Shown in pieces: positions 15,423-23,290 of a stretch of 48,810 nucleotides of DNA. The stretch lies in the NCBI GenBank assembly GCA_020845455.1, contig JADLFO010000099.1, positions 1 through 48,810 of the forward strand. The letters are read 5' to 3'. Source of the DNA: Caldilineaceae bacterium (GTDB taxonomy: Bacteria; Chloroflexota; Anaerolineae; Caldilineales; Caldilineaceae). The position numbers were made by a program, and so were the translations under genes. The notes under the pieces are model-generated. The model saw nothing but the letters and a program-made list of their open reading frames with translations. It did no database searches and was not told where the DNA came from. Positions within the stretch are counted from its first letter, which is position 1; the number at the start of each line of letters is the position of its first letter.

Positions 15423-16316
15423 CTACCCCTTGATGCCGGTCAGGGTGATGCCCTGGACAAAAATCTTTTGCAGCGAGAAGAACAAGACGATGATCGGCAG
15501 CGTGATCAAAACGGATGCGGCCATCAAGAGACCCCATTCGCGGCCGTACTGGGAACTGTACAGATGCAGCCCCAGCGACAGCGTGTAGAGGTCCTGGTCG
15601 CTCAGATAGATCAATGGGCCGAGATAATCTCGCCAGCGGGCGATGAACTCAAAGATGGCGACGGTGGCAAGGGCGGGTTTGGCCAACGGCAAGATGATCG
15701 AACGATAGATGCGAAACTCGTTCGCTCCGTCGATGCGGGCTGCCTCGGACAGCTCCATCGGGATGGTCATGAAGAACTGGCGCAGCAGGAAGATATAGAG
15801 CGCCCCCCCGAAGAAGTGGGGAATGATCAGCGGGCGGAAATCGCCGACCCAGCCAAGCTGGCGGAAGATGATGAAGAGTGGAATCAGCGTCACTTGGAAG
15901 GGCAGCATGAGGGTGGCCACGGTCGCGATGAAGAGCACATTGCGCCCAGGCCATGGGATTCGCGCCAGGCTATAGGCCACCATGGAACAGGAGATGAGTG
16001 CGCCCACGGTGGCAAATGCGGCGATGGTCAGCGTGTTCCCCATATAGCGGAAGAAGGGGATATAGGTGACCGTGTTTGGGTAGTTCGCCCACTCGACCGG
16101 GTTGGGTATCCAGACGGGTGGATAGGCATAGAGCTGTTCATCAGGCTTGAGCGAGGTCGAGAGCATCCACAGAAAGGGCAGCATAAAAACAAACGCGGCG
16201 GGCAGCAGGGCCATGTGGATCAGGGTCTGCTTTAGCACGCTTTTGATGCGTTTGCTGAGCCAGGGTCGTTTGTGAGGAGTTGCCGTGGTTACTGCTTGTT
16301 GCGTTTTGACAGCCAT
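15423..16316 (-). CDS. Sugar ABC transporter permease, MalG type
   Basis: The 297-residue inner-membrane protein has six predicted helices and the EAA loop that contacts the ATPase (ELSEAARIDGANEFRIYRSI, then PLAKPALATV). This is typical of MalG/CUT1 family permeases. I start it at ATG 16316 (MAVKTQQ) and not at the longer frame to 16427, because the extension overlaps the preceding permease and is not family-like. It ends VQGITLTGIKG, the standard MalG-type C-terminus. It lies 17 bases after the MalF-type gene. No ATPase gene is present, so a shared MsmK-type ATPase elsewhere is implied. Confidence 0.88.
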   Translation of the reverse strand: MAVKTQQAVTTATPHKRPWLSKRIKSVLKQTLIHMALLPAAFVFMLPFLWMLSTSLKPDEQLYAYPPVWIPNPVEWANYPNTVTYIPFFRYMGNTLTIAAFATVGALISCSMVAYSLARIPWPGRNVLFIATVATLMLPFQVTLIPLFIIFRQLGWVGDFRPLIIPHFFGGALYIFLLRQFFMTIPMELSEAARIDGANEFRIYRSIILPLAKPALATVAIFEFIARWRDYLGPLIYLSDQDLYTLSLGLHLYSSQYGREWGLLMAASVLITLPIIVLFFSLQKIFVQGITLTGIKG

Positions 16317-16333
16317 GGGGCGTTCATTCTCCC

Positions 16334-17269
16334 TTAGCCTTGCTCGCCGCCTGAGTAAAAGACCCACAACCGGGCGGTGCGGAAGATAATCAAGGTGACA
16401 ATCAGTGTCACGATGAAGAGCAGCCACGCCATGGCCGAGGCATAGCCCATTTTGAAATACTGGAAGCCGTTCTTGTACATATAGATTGAGTAGAAGAGCG
16501 TGCTGTTCGCAGGGAAGCCGGTGCCTCCGGTCATGATGTAGGGCACGGTGAAGAATTGGAGCGCGCCGATCACCGAGGTGACAAGGTGAAAGAAGATGAC
16601 CGGGGTCATGATTGGCACGGTGACGTTGCGGAACTTGTGCCAGAAATTGGCGCCGTCGACATCCGCCGCGTCATATAGGTCTTGCGGCACATCTTGCAGG
16701 CCGGCCAAATAGAGCACGATCTGCTGGCCAATGATCCAGAGCGCCAGTAAGACGATGGTCTGCCGAGACCAGGCGGGGCAGGAAAGCCAACAAGGCCCGC
16801 GGATGCCCAGCCAATCGAAAGGGCGGTTCACCAGCCCTGTACCGGGTGTGAAAAGGTAGACCCACACAAGCGCCAGCGCGACCTCCGGTACAAGTGTCGG
16901 CAGAAAATAGATCGTGCGGTAAACCACCTGGCCATGGATCTTGGCGTTGAGCATCAAGGCCAGGGCAAAGGCAAAGAGAATGGCGAGCGGGATCGATACC
17001 ACGGCAAAATAGAGGGTGTTATAGACCGCATCCCAGAAGTTGGAGTCGTTGGTGAACAGTTCGACGTAGTTGGCAACGCCAATCCACTCAGGATTCTGTA
17101 CGCCGTTGAACTTGGTGAAACTGTAGTAGGCGGAGGCGAGCGTGGGATAGATCCAGAAGACGGTCAACCCGATCAGCCATGGCGAGGCGAAGAGCAGCCC
17201 GTTAATGGTATGGCGCGTGCGCGGTGAGAGTCGGGTACGTTGCGGCGCGGACGGGGCAATACTGGCCAT
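16334..17269 (-). CDS. Sugar ABC transporter permease, MalF type
   Basis: The 311-residue CUT1 permease begins MASIAPSAPQRTRLSP at ATG 17269. GGAG sits 7 bases upstream and supports this start over the longer open frame from 17374. Six membrane helices are predicted, with the EAA-loop region DLYDAADVDGANFWHKFRNV and PIMTPVIFF. It forms the heterodimeric channel with the MalG-type protein and receives sugar from the binding protein encoded upstream. A strong stem-loop lies between it and the binding-protein gene. Confidence 0.88.
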   Translation of the reverse strand: MASIAPSAPQRTRLSPRTRHTINGLLFASPWLIGLTVFWIYPTLASAYYSFTKFNGVQNPEWIGVANYVELFTNDSNFWDAVYNTLYFAVVSIPLAILFAFALALMLNAKIHGQVVYRTIYFLPTLVPEVALALVWVYLFTPGTGLVNRPFDWLGIRGPCWLSCPAWSRQTIVLLALWIIGQQIVLYLAGLQDVPQDLYDAADVDGANFWHKFRNVTVPIMTPVIFFHLVTSVIGALQFFTVPYIMTGGTGFPANSTLFYSIYMYKNGFQYFKMGYASAMAWLLFIVTLIVTLIIFRTARLWVFYSGGEQG

Positions 17270-17286
17270 ACAGGGTCTCCGGTAGC

Positions 17287-17318
17287 GTGCGTGGGAAGGG
17301 GACCCCCTCCCCACGCAC
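17287..17318 (-). promoter_or_regulatory. Intra-operon stem-loop
   Basis: GTGCGTGGG (17287-17295) pairs with CCCACGCAC (17310-17318), and an inner G4/C4 pair extends the stem. Read leftwards no U-tract follows, so it is not a classical terminator for this operon. Between a binding-protein gene and its permeases, such hairpins often protect the 3' end of the abundant upstream message or cause partial termination. Confidence 0.6.
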
Positions 17319-17366
17319 AAAAAACGAAGGGTTACTGAGTAGACGCAAGGCCTGACGATGCGTGCA

Positions 17367-18746
17367 TTACGCAAAGAAGCCGATAGCTTCGAGTTCCTTG
17401 TTGATGGTATTGTCGATGTCGGTCAGGGCTTGCTCTGGCGTCTTTAGCCCATGCGGAATCTCGTCGCGGTGGGCCTTGAACTGCAGATCCCACAACATGC
17501 TGCCCAAGGGAATGGGCGGGCGGGTATGGGAGACAGGCAGCAGGTCCATAAAGACCGAGTGGAGCGGGTCTTCGCGGAAGAATGGGTCTTCGGAAGCCTT
17601 GATATTGGTCGGGATGTGGAAGGTATCCTTATTGTACTTGAGCTGGCCTTCGGGACCGCAGAAGTACGACAGGGCGTCAAACGCGGCCTCGACATTGGCG
17701 TAGCCCATGGGAATGGCCCAACTCCAGCCGCCGGCCCAACTGGCATAGGGCGCGGGGCCATCGGGGCCGGGCATGGGAACGACGCCGTAGTTGGTGTCGG
17801 GTTTGTAGCGATGGGCCTGGGCGACCTTCCAGTTGCCGCTGCACGTCATGGCGGTTTGGCCGGTCCAGAAGTAATCGTTGGCGTCGTTACAGGCGGTGCC
17901 CATACACGCCGTGATCATGGCATCAACATCTTCGACGCCGATCTCTTCGACGAACGACTTGACGAACTCGGCTGCCTGGATGTTGTTCGGGTGGGCGAAG
18001 GTAATGCGCTTGGTCTCGGGGTCCTGGAACTCACCCTGGAAGTCAAAGCCCCAGGTATAGAACCAGGCTTGGTCCATCAACGGGTTGAAGCCGTAGCGGG
18101 TGATACGCCCGTTGCTGTCGCGCACAGTGAGCGCCTCGGTGGCAGCGCGCAACTCGTCGAGGGTTGTGGGCGGCGCCTCAGGGTCGAGACCGGCCTCCGC
18201 CATGATGTCCTTGTTGTACCAGAGGGCGCGGGTATCGGTGTCAAAGGAGAGGGCATAGATGCCGTCCTTGTAGACCGTCTCGGCCCAGGCAAACGGGTAG
18301 TAATCTGCTTCTGATACGCCTGCCGCATCCGCCTGCTCCCTAATATTCGTGAAGAAGCCTTGCTGGGCGAACTGCGGCACGGTGAAGCGGTCGGCGTAGT
18401 GCAGCGGCGGTGGATTGCCGCCGGCGATGGCCGTGAGCAGCTTCTCGTCGGATTGGCTGCCTTGTGTCTGAGCGATGTAGACAAACTCGACGGTGTTGCC
18501 CATGGTATTTTGGGCGTTGTAATTCTCGATGATCCCCAGGATAGACTCTTGGGCCACACCGGTCATCTGGGACCAGGCTTCCATCGTCACACCTTCGGCG
18601 GCGGGCGCTGCCGCCTCACCGCCGGCGGCGGCCCCGGTCCCGGCTTGGGGCGGCGCGACCGGCGCGGGACAGCCGGCCAAGACTGCGGCTCCGGCAGTCA
18701 GCCCGGCGATCTGCAGGAAACGTCGCCGTGAGAATCTGTCGTTCAT
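17367..18746 (-). CDS. Sugar ABC transporter substrate-binding lipoprotein
   Basis: A 459-residue CUT1 solute-binding protein. The N-terminus has a twin-arginine motif (SRRRFLQIAG) and a lipobox LAGC (Cys at about 26), so it is probably exported folded by Tat and lipid-anchored. An Ala/Gly/Pro linker to about residue 55 precedes the periplasmic-type binding fold. Two ATGs are possible. AAGGAG directly abuts the first (18755) but is 9 bases from the second (18746), so I use 18746. It binds a sugar and delivers it to the two permeases downstream. The promoter and palindrome at 18944-18983 probably control it, leaving a leader of about 190 bases. Confidence 0.9.
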   Translation of the reverse strand: MNDRFSRRRFLQIAGLTAGAAVLAGCPAPVAPPQAGTGAAAGGEAAAPAAEGVTMEAWSQMTGVAQESILGIIENYNAQNTMGNTVEFVYIAQTQGSQSDEKLLTAIAGGNPPPLHYADRFTVPQFAQQGFFTNIREQADAAGVSEADYYPFAWAETVYKDGIYALSFDTDTRALWYNKDIMAEAGLDPEAPPTTLDELRAATEALTVRDSNGRITRYGFNPLMDQAWFYTWGFDFQGEFQDPETKRITFAHPNNIQAAEFVKSFVEEIGVEDVDAMITACMGTACNDANDYFWTGQTAMTCSGNWKVAQAHRYKPDTNYGVVPMPGPDGPAPYASWAGGWSWAIPMGYANVEAAFDALSYFCGPEGQLKYNKDTFHIPTNIKASEDPFFREDPLHSVFMDLLPVSHTRPPIPLGSMLWDLQFKAHRDEIPHGLKTPEQALTDIDNTINKELEAIGFFA

Positions 18747-18943
18747 ACCTGACATCTCCTTTTTACGGTAAACATCAGCGAATTAGGTGCTGCCAGCACG
18801 GAGGGGCACGTCTTAAGGGCGCTATGACCCGGCCGTGCTGTGCTGAGACTCGAAACGCAGGCGGCTGGAAGGCTGTTTCAGAGTCGCCCACGGTCGAGGG
18901 TTAGCCAACGTGTGTGAGCAGACGCAGAGAACGGTCGCTTTCT

Positions 18944-18983
18944 ATGATAGCACGTTTGAAAGGTGTGTCAAACACTTTTCAAA
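18944..18983 (-). promoter_or_regulatory. Promoter with overlapping palindromic operator
   Basis: On the minus strand TTGACA (18971-18966) and TATCAT (18949-18944) are spaced by 16 bases, a near-consensus promoter for the sugar importer. A 29-base imperfect palindrome, TTTGAAA to TTTCAAA with internal GTGT/ACAC (18955-18983), covers the -35 element and spacer. A repressor bound there would block transcription. No regulator gene is in the window. Confidence 0.65.
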
Positions 18984-19048
18984 TTTCCCGGAGGCGGCTG
19001 CGCGCAGCGATGACAGACAGGCGCGGCTATGCGATCCGGGGATGCACT

Positions 19049-19077
19049 TTGACAAATCTGCCGAATGATGGAACGAT
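19049..19077 (+). promoter_or_regulatory. Possible promoter for dehydrogenase cluster
   Basis: A perfect -35 TTGACA (19049-19054) is followed after 17 bases by a poor -10 AACGAT (19072-19077). It is suitably placed for the rightward cluster starting at 19219, and the weak -10 would suit an activator-dependent promoter. Confidence 0.35.
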
Positions 19078-19218
19078 GCAAGGGAGAACCACAGCGATTT
19101 TCATCCATTTGGATTCATCTCCTACCAATACATTGCTGCCGTTTGGGTCGTACATGGCCGCACGGTGACTCAACCGGTAACTGAAGCGGCGACGCAACCC
19201 AACGAAGGAGGAACGACC

Positions 19219-20259
19219 GTGCAAGCATTGGTGAAGTATGGCCGGCGCAACGGCGATGTCGAGGTCCGCGATGTTGCCGAACCGACGCTGCCGCCGGATC
19301 GTGTGCTGATCGAGGTGAGGGCCGCGGGCGTGTGCGGCAGCGACCTGCACATGTGGCGCGAGCATCAGAGTTGGGCGATCAAGGAGCCGTTGATCCTGGG
19401 GCATGAGTTCTGCGGCGTCATATCCCAGGTGGGCGGCGCGGTGAGCGGGTTCCAGGTGGGCGACCGTGTGGCCTGCGAGACGGCTGCGGAAGTATGCGGG
19501 CAGTGTGTCTACTGTCTGAGCGGAAATTACAACCTGTGCCCCCACCGGCTGGGCTATGGCGCGCTGGCGGACGGCGCGTTTACGCGCTATGTCGTGGCGC
19601 GGCCGCAGATTCTGCATCGCATTCCTGATAATGTTCCCTTTGAGCATGCCGCGCTGACCGAGCCGATCTGCGTGGCCTATAACGCGCTGGTCGAAAAGAC
19701 CTTGATGAAGCCGGGCGACCTGGTGGTGATCCAGGGACCGGGGCCGATCGGGATCATGGCGCTGCAGATCGTGCGGCTGCGTGGGGCGGGCACGATTGTG
19801 ATGCTGGGCACGGATGTGGACAAGCACCGGCTGGAGGTGGCCGCCGAACTGGGGGCGCACTATACGGTCAACGTGCAGCGTGAGGGTGCGGCCAAGCTGG
19901 TACAAGGGCTGGGCGACGGGTTTGGGGCCGATCTGGTCGTGGACTGCACGGGCGTGAGCCGCGCGCTCAAGCAGTCGATGGAGCTGGTGCGCCCCAACGG
20001 GCGGATCACCAAGATCGGCTGGGGGCCGCAGCCGCTTGACTTCAGCCTCGACCCGCTGGTCGGCAAGGCGGTGACGCTGCAAGGGTCGTTTAGCCACACC
20101 TACCCGACCTGGGAGCGGGTGCTGACGCTGCTGGCGACGGGACAAGTGAACCTGGAGCCGGTGATCGGCGGCGTCTATCCGCTGGCCGATTGGGAGGAGG
20201 CGTTCACCAAGATGGAGGAGGGCGCGAGCGTCAAATCGGTGTTGCGGCTGGCAGACTAG
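19219..20259 (+). CDS. Zinc-dependent alcohol/threonine dehydrogenase family protein
   Basis: The 346-residue MDR enzyme has catalytic zinc ligands Cys39 (GVCGSD), His62 and Glu63 (GHEF). A structural zinc lobe has Cys93, Cys96, Cys99 and Cys107, and the NAD motif is GPGPIG. It resembles sorbitol, L-threonine and galactitol-1-phosphate dehydrogenases. The start is GTG 19219: AAGGAGG (19205-19211) lies exactly 7 bases upstream, whereas the longer frame from 19165 has no SD and adds 18 non-conserved residues. It is the first gene of the rightward sugar-acid cluster and is divergent from the sugar importer. Probable role: NAD-dependent oxidation of a polyol or sugar acid hydroxyl. Confidence 0.88.
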   Translation: MQALVKYGRRNGDVEVRDVAEPTLPPDRVLIEVRAAGVCGSDLHMWREHQSWAIKEPLILGHEFCGVISQVGGAVSGFQVGDRVACETAAEVCGQCVYCLSGNYNLCPHRLGYGALADGAFTRYVVARPQILHRIPDNVPFEHAALTEPICVAYNALVEKTLMKPGDLVVIQGPGPIGIMALQIVRLRGAGTIVMLGTDVDKHRLEVAAELGAHYTVNVQREGAAKLVQGLGDGFGADLVVDCTGVSRALKQSMELVRPNGRITKIGWGPQPLDFSLDPLVGKAVTLQGSFSHTYPTWERVLTLLATGQVNLEPVIGGVYPLADWEEAFTKMEEGASVKSVLRLAD

Positions 20260-20307
20260 ACTCTATCCCATTCAGCCATCGCCCAATTCAAAGAAGGGAT
20301 CGCAGCT

Positions 20308-20979
20308 ATGGGGGATGCACCGATCATTCAGATTTCGTTGGATGTTACCACGGTTGACGAGGCGCTGGAACTGGCCCATGCGGCCATGCGCGCCGGCGTG
20401 GACTGGTTGGAGGCGGGGACGCCGTTGATCCTGGCGGAAGGGCTGCGCGGCGTGCGCGCGCTGCGCGCGGCCTATCCGGGTACGCCGGTGGTGGCGGATC
20501 TGAAGACGATGGACGGCGCGGGGCTGGAGGCCGAGATGATGTTTAAGGCCGGGGCGACCATGACGGTGGTGATGGGGCAAGCGCACGACGCCAGTATCAT
20601 CGAGCAGGTGAAGATGGCGCGGCGCTATGGGGGGCAGGTGATGTGTGATGTCATGCTCTGCCCCGACAAACCGAAACGGGCGCGCGAGGCCGAGGCGCTG
20701 GGCGTCGACTACATCATCGTGCATACGGGCTTTGACGAGCGCAATATGATCCCAGGGTTAAGCCCGCTGGACGATCTGCCCGCCGTGTTGGATGCGGTCA
20801 AGATCCCGGTACAGGCGGTGGGCGGGCTGACGGTCGAACAGGCGTTGCAGACGTTGGCGATGGGAGCCAAGATTGTGGTTTTTGGCGCGCCGCTGGTGAT
20901 CAGCGGCAGCGAGTTTCGTGCGGCGAGCGACGACTTTGAAGGCATCCTGCGGGAGATCGTGCGCCGCGTCAAAGCGTAA
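20308..20979 (+). CDS. 3-keto-L-gulonate-6-phosphate decarboxylase/hexulose-phosphate synthase family protein
   Basis: The 223-residue protein belongs to the orotidine-monophosphate-decarboxylase suprafamily. Key residues match UlaD with an offset of two: Asp12 (SLDVTT), Glu35 (EAGTPL), Asp64, Lys66 and Asp69 (ADLKTMD). A phosphate-binding loop is visible as AVGGLT and VVFGAPL. Family members decarboxylate 3-keto-L-gulonate-6-phosphate or condense formaldehyde with ribulose-5-phosphate using Mg2+. A clear AAGAAGGGA lies upstream of the ATG. No sugar kinase is in this cluster, so either the substrate arrives phosphorylated, a distant kinase (such as the ROK gene at 6792) serves it, or the reaction is new. 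It follows the dehydrogenase by 48 bases. Confidence 0.83.
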   Translation: MGDAPIIQISLDVTTVDEALELAHAAMRAGVDWLEAGTPLILAEGLRGVRALRAAYPGTPVVADLKTMDGAGLEAEMMFKAGATMTVVMGQAHDASIIEQVKMARRYGGQVMCDVMLCPDKPKRAREAEALGVDYIIVHTGFDERNMIPGLSPLDDLPAVLDAVKIPVQAVGGLTVEQALQTLAMGAKIVVFGAPLVISGSEFRAASDDFEGILREIVRRVKA

Positions 20980-21027
20980 GTGCGCCCGCTGGGGAAGCGC
21001 CCGGCGGCGAAGAACGAGGGAGATATC

Positions 21028-22377
21028 ATGAAATTGATCGAGCAGATCCAGCAGCTTGAGTTTCCGGCCCCGCTGCCGGAAAAGCTTTTGGTGGTGGAGC
21101 AGCGGTTTGACGCGCCTAAGGTCGACGATTTGCGGGCGGCGACGCGCAAGGCGCTGGAGGAATCGGGCATTCTGGGGCGGATGCAGGCCGGGGAGAGCGT
21201 GGCGGTGGGCGCGGGCAGCCGCGGGATCGCCAACCTGCCGATCATCGTGCGTGCCGCGGTGGAACGGCTGCAGGAGGCCGGGTTGAAACCCTATGTCGTG
21301 CCGGCGATGGGCAGCCACGGTGGGGCGACGGCTGAGGGGCAGAAAGAGATGCTGGCGGAACTGGGCGTGACGGAGGCCGGCATCGGCGTCGAGATCCGGG
21401 CGACGATGGAGGTCAAGGAGATTGGGCGCATCCCCAGCGGCCCGCCGCTCTATCAAGGCTTGGACTCGATGGCAGCGGACCACACGATCTTGGTCAGCCG
21501 GATCAAGCCGCACACCGATTTTCGCAGCCATCTGGAGAGCGGCCCGTCCAAGATGTGCGTGATTGGGTTGGGCAAGCAGCATGGCGCGGCGCTGATGCAC
21601 GCCGGCGGGGGAGCGAACTTCCAGCGCTATCTGGAGCCGGCGGCCCCGATCTATGCGGCCAATACCAACTTCCGGGGCGCGATCTGCCCGATTGAAAACG
21701 CCTATGACGAGACGGCGGAGATCGTCGGGCTGGCTGCGGACGAGGTGGGGACGGCCAAAGAAGCGGCCTGTCTGGAGCGGGCGAAGTCGCTGATGGCAAG
21801 CCTGCCCTTCCCGGAGATCGACGTGCTGGTGGTGCGGCAGTTGGGCAAGAATATCAGCGGCACCGGCATGGACACCAACATTATCAGCCGCTTGATGATC
21901 CCGCGGCAGCCGGAGCATTTCGGCACGATCGATATTGCGGTGATCGCGGTGCTGGACCTGACCGAGGAGACGCACGGCAACGTGGCGGGACTGGGGTTGG
22001 CCAACCTTACCACGGCGCGCGTGGCCGAAAAGGTCGACTGGGTAGCGACTTATACCAACGCGGCGACGTCGGGCATCTTTGGTATGTTCCGGGTGAGCCT
22101 GCCGATTACGATGGCCGACGACCGGCGTGCGCTGCAGGTGGCGGTGCGCGGCTGCGCGCAGACTTGGGAGACGGCGCGCATGGTCTTTATCCGCGACACG
22201 CTGACGTTGGATACGCTGTGGGTCAGCCCCAGCTTGCGCCAGGCGGTGGCCGACCACCCGCGGCTGCGTGCGGTGGATGAAGTGCCGCTGGCCTTTGGCG
22301 CACAGGGCAACATGACCAGCCCGTGGCAGTTGTCGGCATCTTCTGAACCTGAACTCGCCCACGCAGCGGCACGCTGA
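21028..22377 (+). CDS. LarA-like (DUF2088) protein
   Basis: This 449-residue protein fits the lactate racemase LarA/DUF2088 family. Conserved-looking elements are GSHGGAT (His97), RIKPHTDFRSHLESG (His162, His168) and SKMCVIGLGK (Lys175). LarA uses His and Lys to hold the nickel-pincer nucleotide and racemises 2-hydroxy acids; some homologues epimerise aldonic acids. That makes C2 epimerisation of a sugar acid plausible here, but it is inference. The start is ATG 21028, with GAGGGAG six bases upstream; the longer frame from a GTG at 20980 has no such signal. No larB, larC or larE cofactor genes are in the window. It sits between the decarboxylase-like gene and a TIM-barrel isomerase. Confidence 0.72.
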   Translation: MKLIEQIQQLEFPAPLPEKLLVVEQRFDAPKVDDLRAATRKALEESGILGRMQAGESVAVGAGSRGIANLPIIVRAAVERLQEAGLKPYVVPAMGSHGGATAEGQKEMLAELGVTEAGIGVEIRATMEVKEIGRIPSGPPLYQGLDSMAADHTILVSRIKPHTDFRSHLESGPSKMCVIGLGKQHGAALMHAGGGANFQRYLEPAAPIYAANTNFRGAICPIENAYDETAEIVGLAADEVGTAKEAACLERAKSLMASLPFPEIDVLVVRQLGKNISGTGMDTNIISRLMIPRQPEHFGTIDIAVIAVLDLTEETHGNVAGLGLANLTTARVAEKVDWVATYTNAATSGIFGMFRVSLPITMADDRRALQVAVRGCAQTWETARMVFIRDTLTLDTLWVSPSLRQAVADHPRLRAVDEVPLAFGAQGNMTSPWQLSASSEPELAHAAAR

Positions 22378-22408
22378 TCAAACTCGCTGCTAGAGAGAAA
22401 AGAGCGCA

Positions 22409-23287
22409 ATGTTTGCCAATTTGAACGCGGGCGCGATCGGAGTCCGCGCCGACCTGTCGCAGACAATCGAGTATGCGCAGCGGAACGGTTTTGGCGGGAT
22501 TGATTTTTCGATCGTCGAAGCCGCCGAACTCGCCAAGGCGCACAGTGCGGGCTATGTGAAGGATCTGTTTGAGCGGGCGCAAGTGCGGCCCGGCTCGTTT
22601 GGCTTTCCGGTGGAGTTTCGCAAGGACGAGGCGGTCTGGCATGATGGACTGGCGGCGCTGCCGGATCAGGCACAGGTAGCGGCGGCGTTGGGCTGTGCGC
22701 GCACGGCTACCTGGCTGCTGCCGGGCAGCGACGAGCGGGACTTCCTGGAGAACTTCCGCTTTCATGTGGCGCGGCTGGGGCCGGCGGCGCAGATTTTGGC
22801 CGACCACGGCATCCGGCTGGGGCTGGAGTTTATCGGCCCCAAGACGCTGCGCACGCGCTTCAAGCACCGCTTTGTCTACACGCTGGAGGGGATGCTGGCG
22901 TTGGGCGCGGCCATGAACACCGGCAACGTGGGGCTGCTACTCGACATCTGGCATCTCTACACCTCGCATGGAAGTAATGACCAGGTGGCCGAACTGCGCA
23001 ACGAGGATGTAGTCGTGGTGCATATCAACGACGCGCCGGCGGGTGTGCCGGTGGACGAGCAACTGGACCAGGTGCGCGCTCTGCCCGGCGAGACAGGTGT
23101 GCTGGACCTGGCCGGTTTTCTACAGGCGCTGCAGGCGATCGGCTATGACGGGCCGGTGACGGCGGAGCCGTTTAGCCGGCGTGTGCGCGAGATGGCTCCG
23201 GACGCGGCGGTGAAGGCCACGGCGGCTGCCGTCGATCAGGTGTGGCAGGAGGCTGGGTTTGCCTCTTTCGCCGTGCAGGCAGGCTGA
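22409..23287 (+). CDS. Sugar phosphate isomerase/epimerase (TIM barrel)
   Basis: A 292-residue xylose-isomerase-like barrel protein. Probable metal ligands are Glu in LGLEFIGPKT, Asp in LLLDIWHLY, His in VVHINDAP and Glu in VTAEPFS, the pattern of inosose isomerase and tagatose/psicose epimerase relatives. It starts 31 bases after the LarA-like gene, and the SDR begins 3 bases after its stop. In the ascorbate pathway a similar fold (UlaE) acts next to a UlaD decarboxylase; the arrangement here is reminiscent but the proteins are not obvious orthologues. The exact reaction is unknown. Confidence 0.8.
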   Translation: MFANLNAGAIGVRADLSQTIEYAQRNGFGGIDFSIVEAAELAKAHSAGYVKDLFERAQVRPGSFGFPVEFRKDEAVWHDGLAALPDQAQVAAALGCARTATWLLPGSDERDFLENFRFHVARLGPAAQILADHGIRLGLEFIGPKTLRTRFKHRFVYTLEGMLALGAAMNTGNVGLLLDIWHLYTSHGSNDQVAELRNEDVVVVHINDAPAGVPVDEQLDQVRALPGETGVLDLAGFLQALQAIGYDGPVTAEPFSRRVREMAPDAAVKATAAAVDQVWQEAGFASFAVQAG

Positions 23288-23290
23288 CCC

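Larger units (their letters stand above)
18747..19218. other. Divergent regulatory region
   Basis: The 472-base gap separates the leftward sugar importer from the rightward dehydrogenase cluster. It holds a leftward promoter with overlapping palindrome (18944-18983), a weaker rightward promoter (19049-19077) and a 12-base inverted repeat ATCCATTTGGAT (19103-19114). I see no gene. A GTG at 19165 extends the dehydrogenase frame but lacks an SD. Confidence 0.6.

Noticed and set aside
20758..22362. 534-codon open frame on the minus strand
   Set aside because: It is antisense to the decarboxylase-like and LarA-like genes, which have motifs and ribosome binding sites; the translation is compositionally biased.
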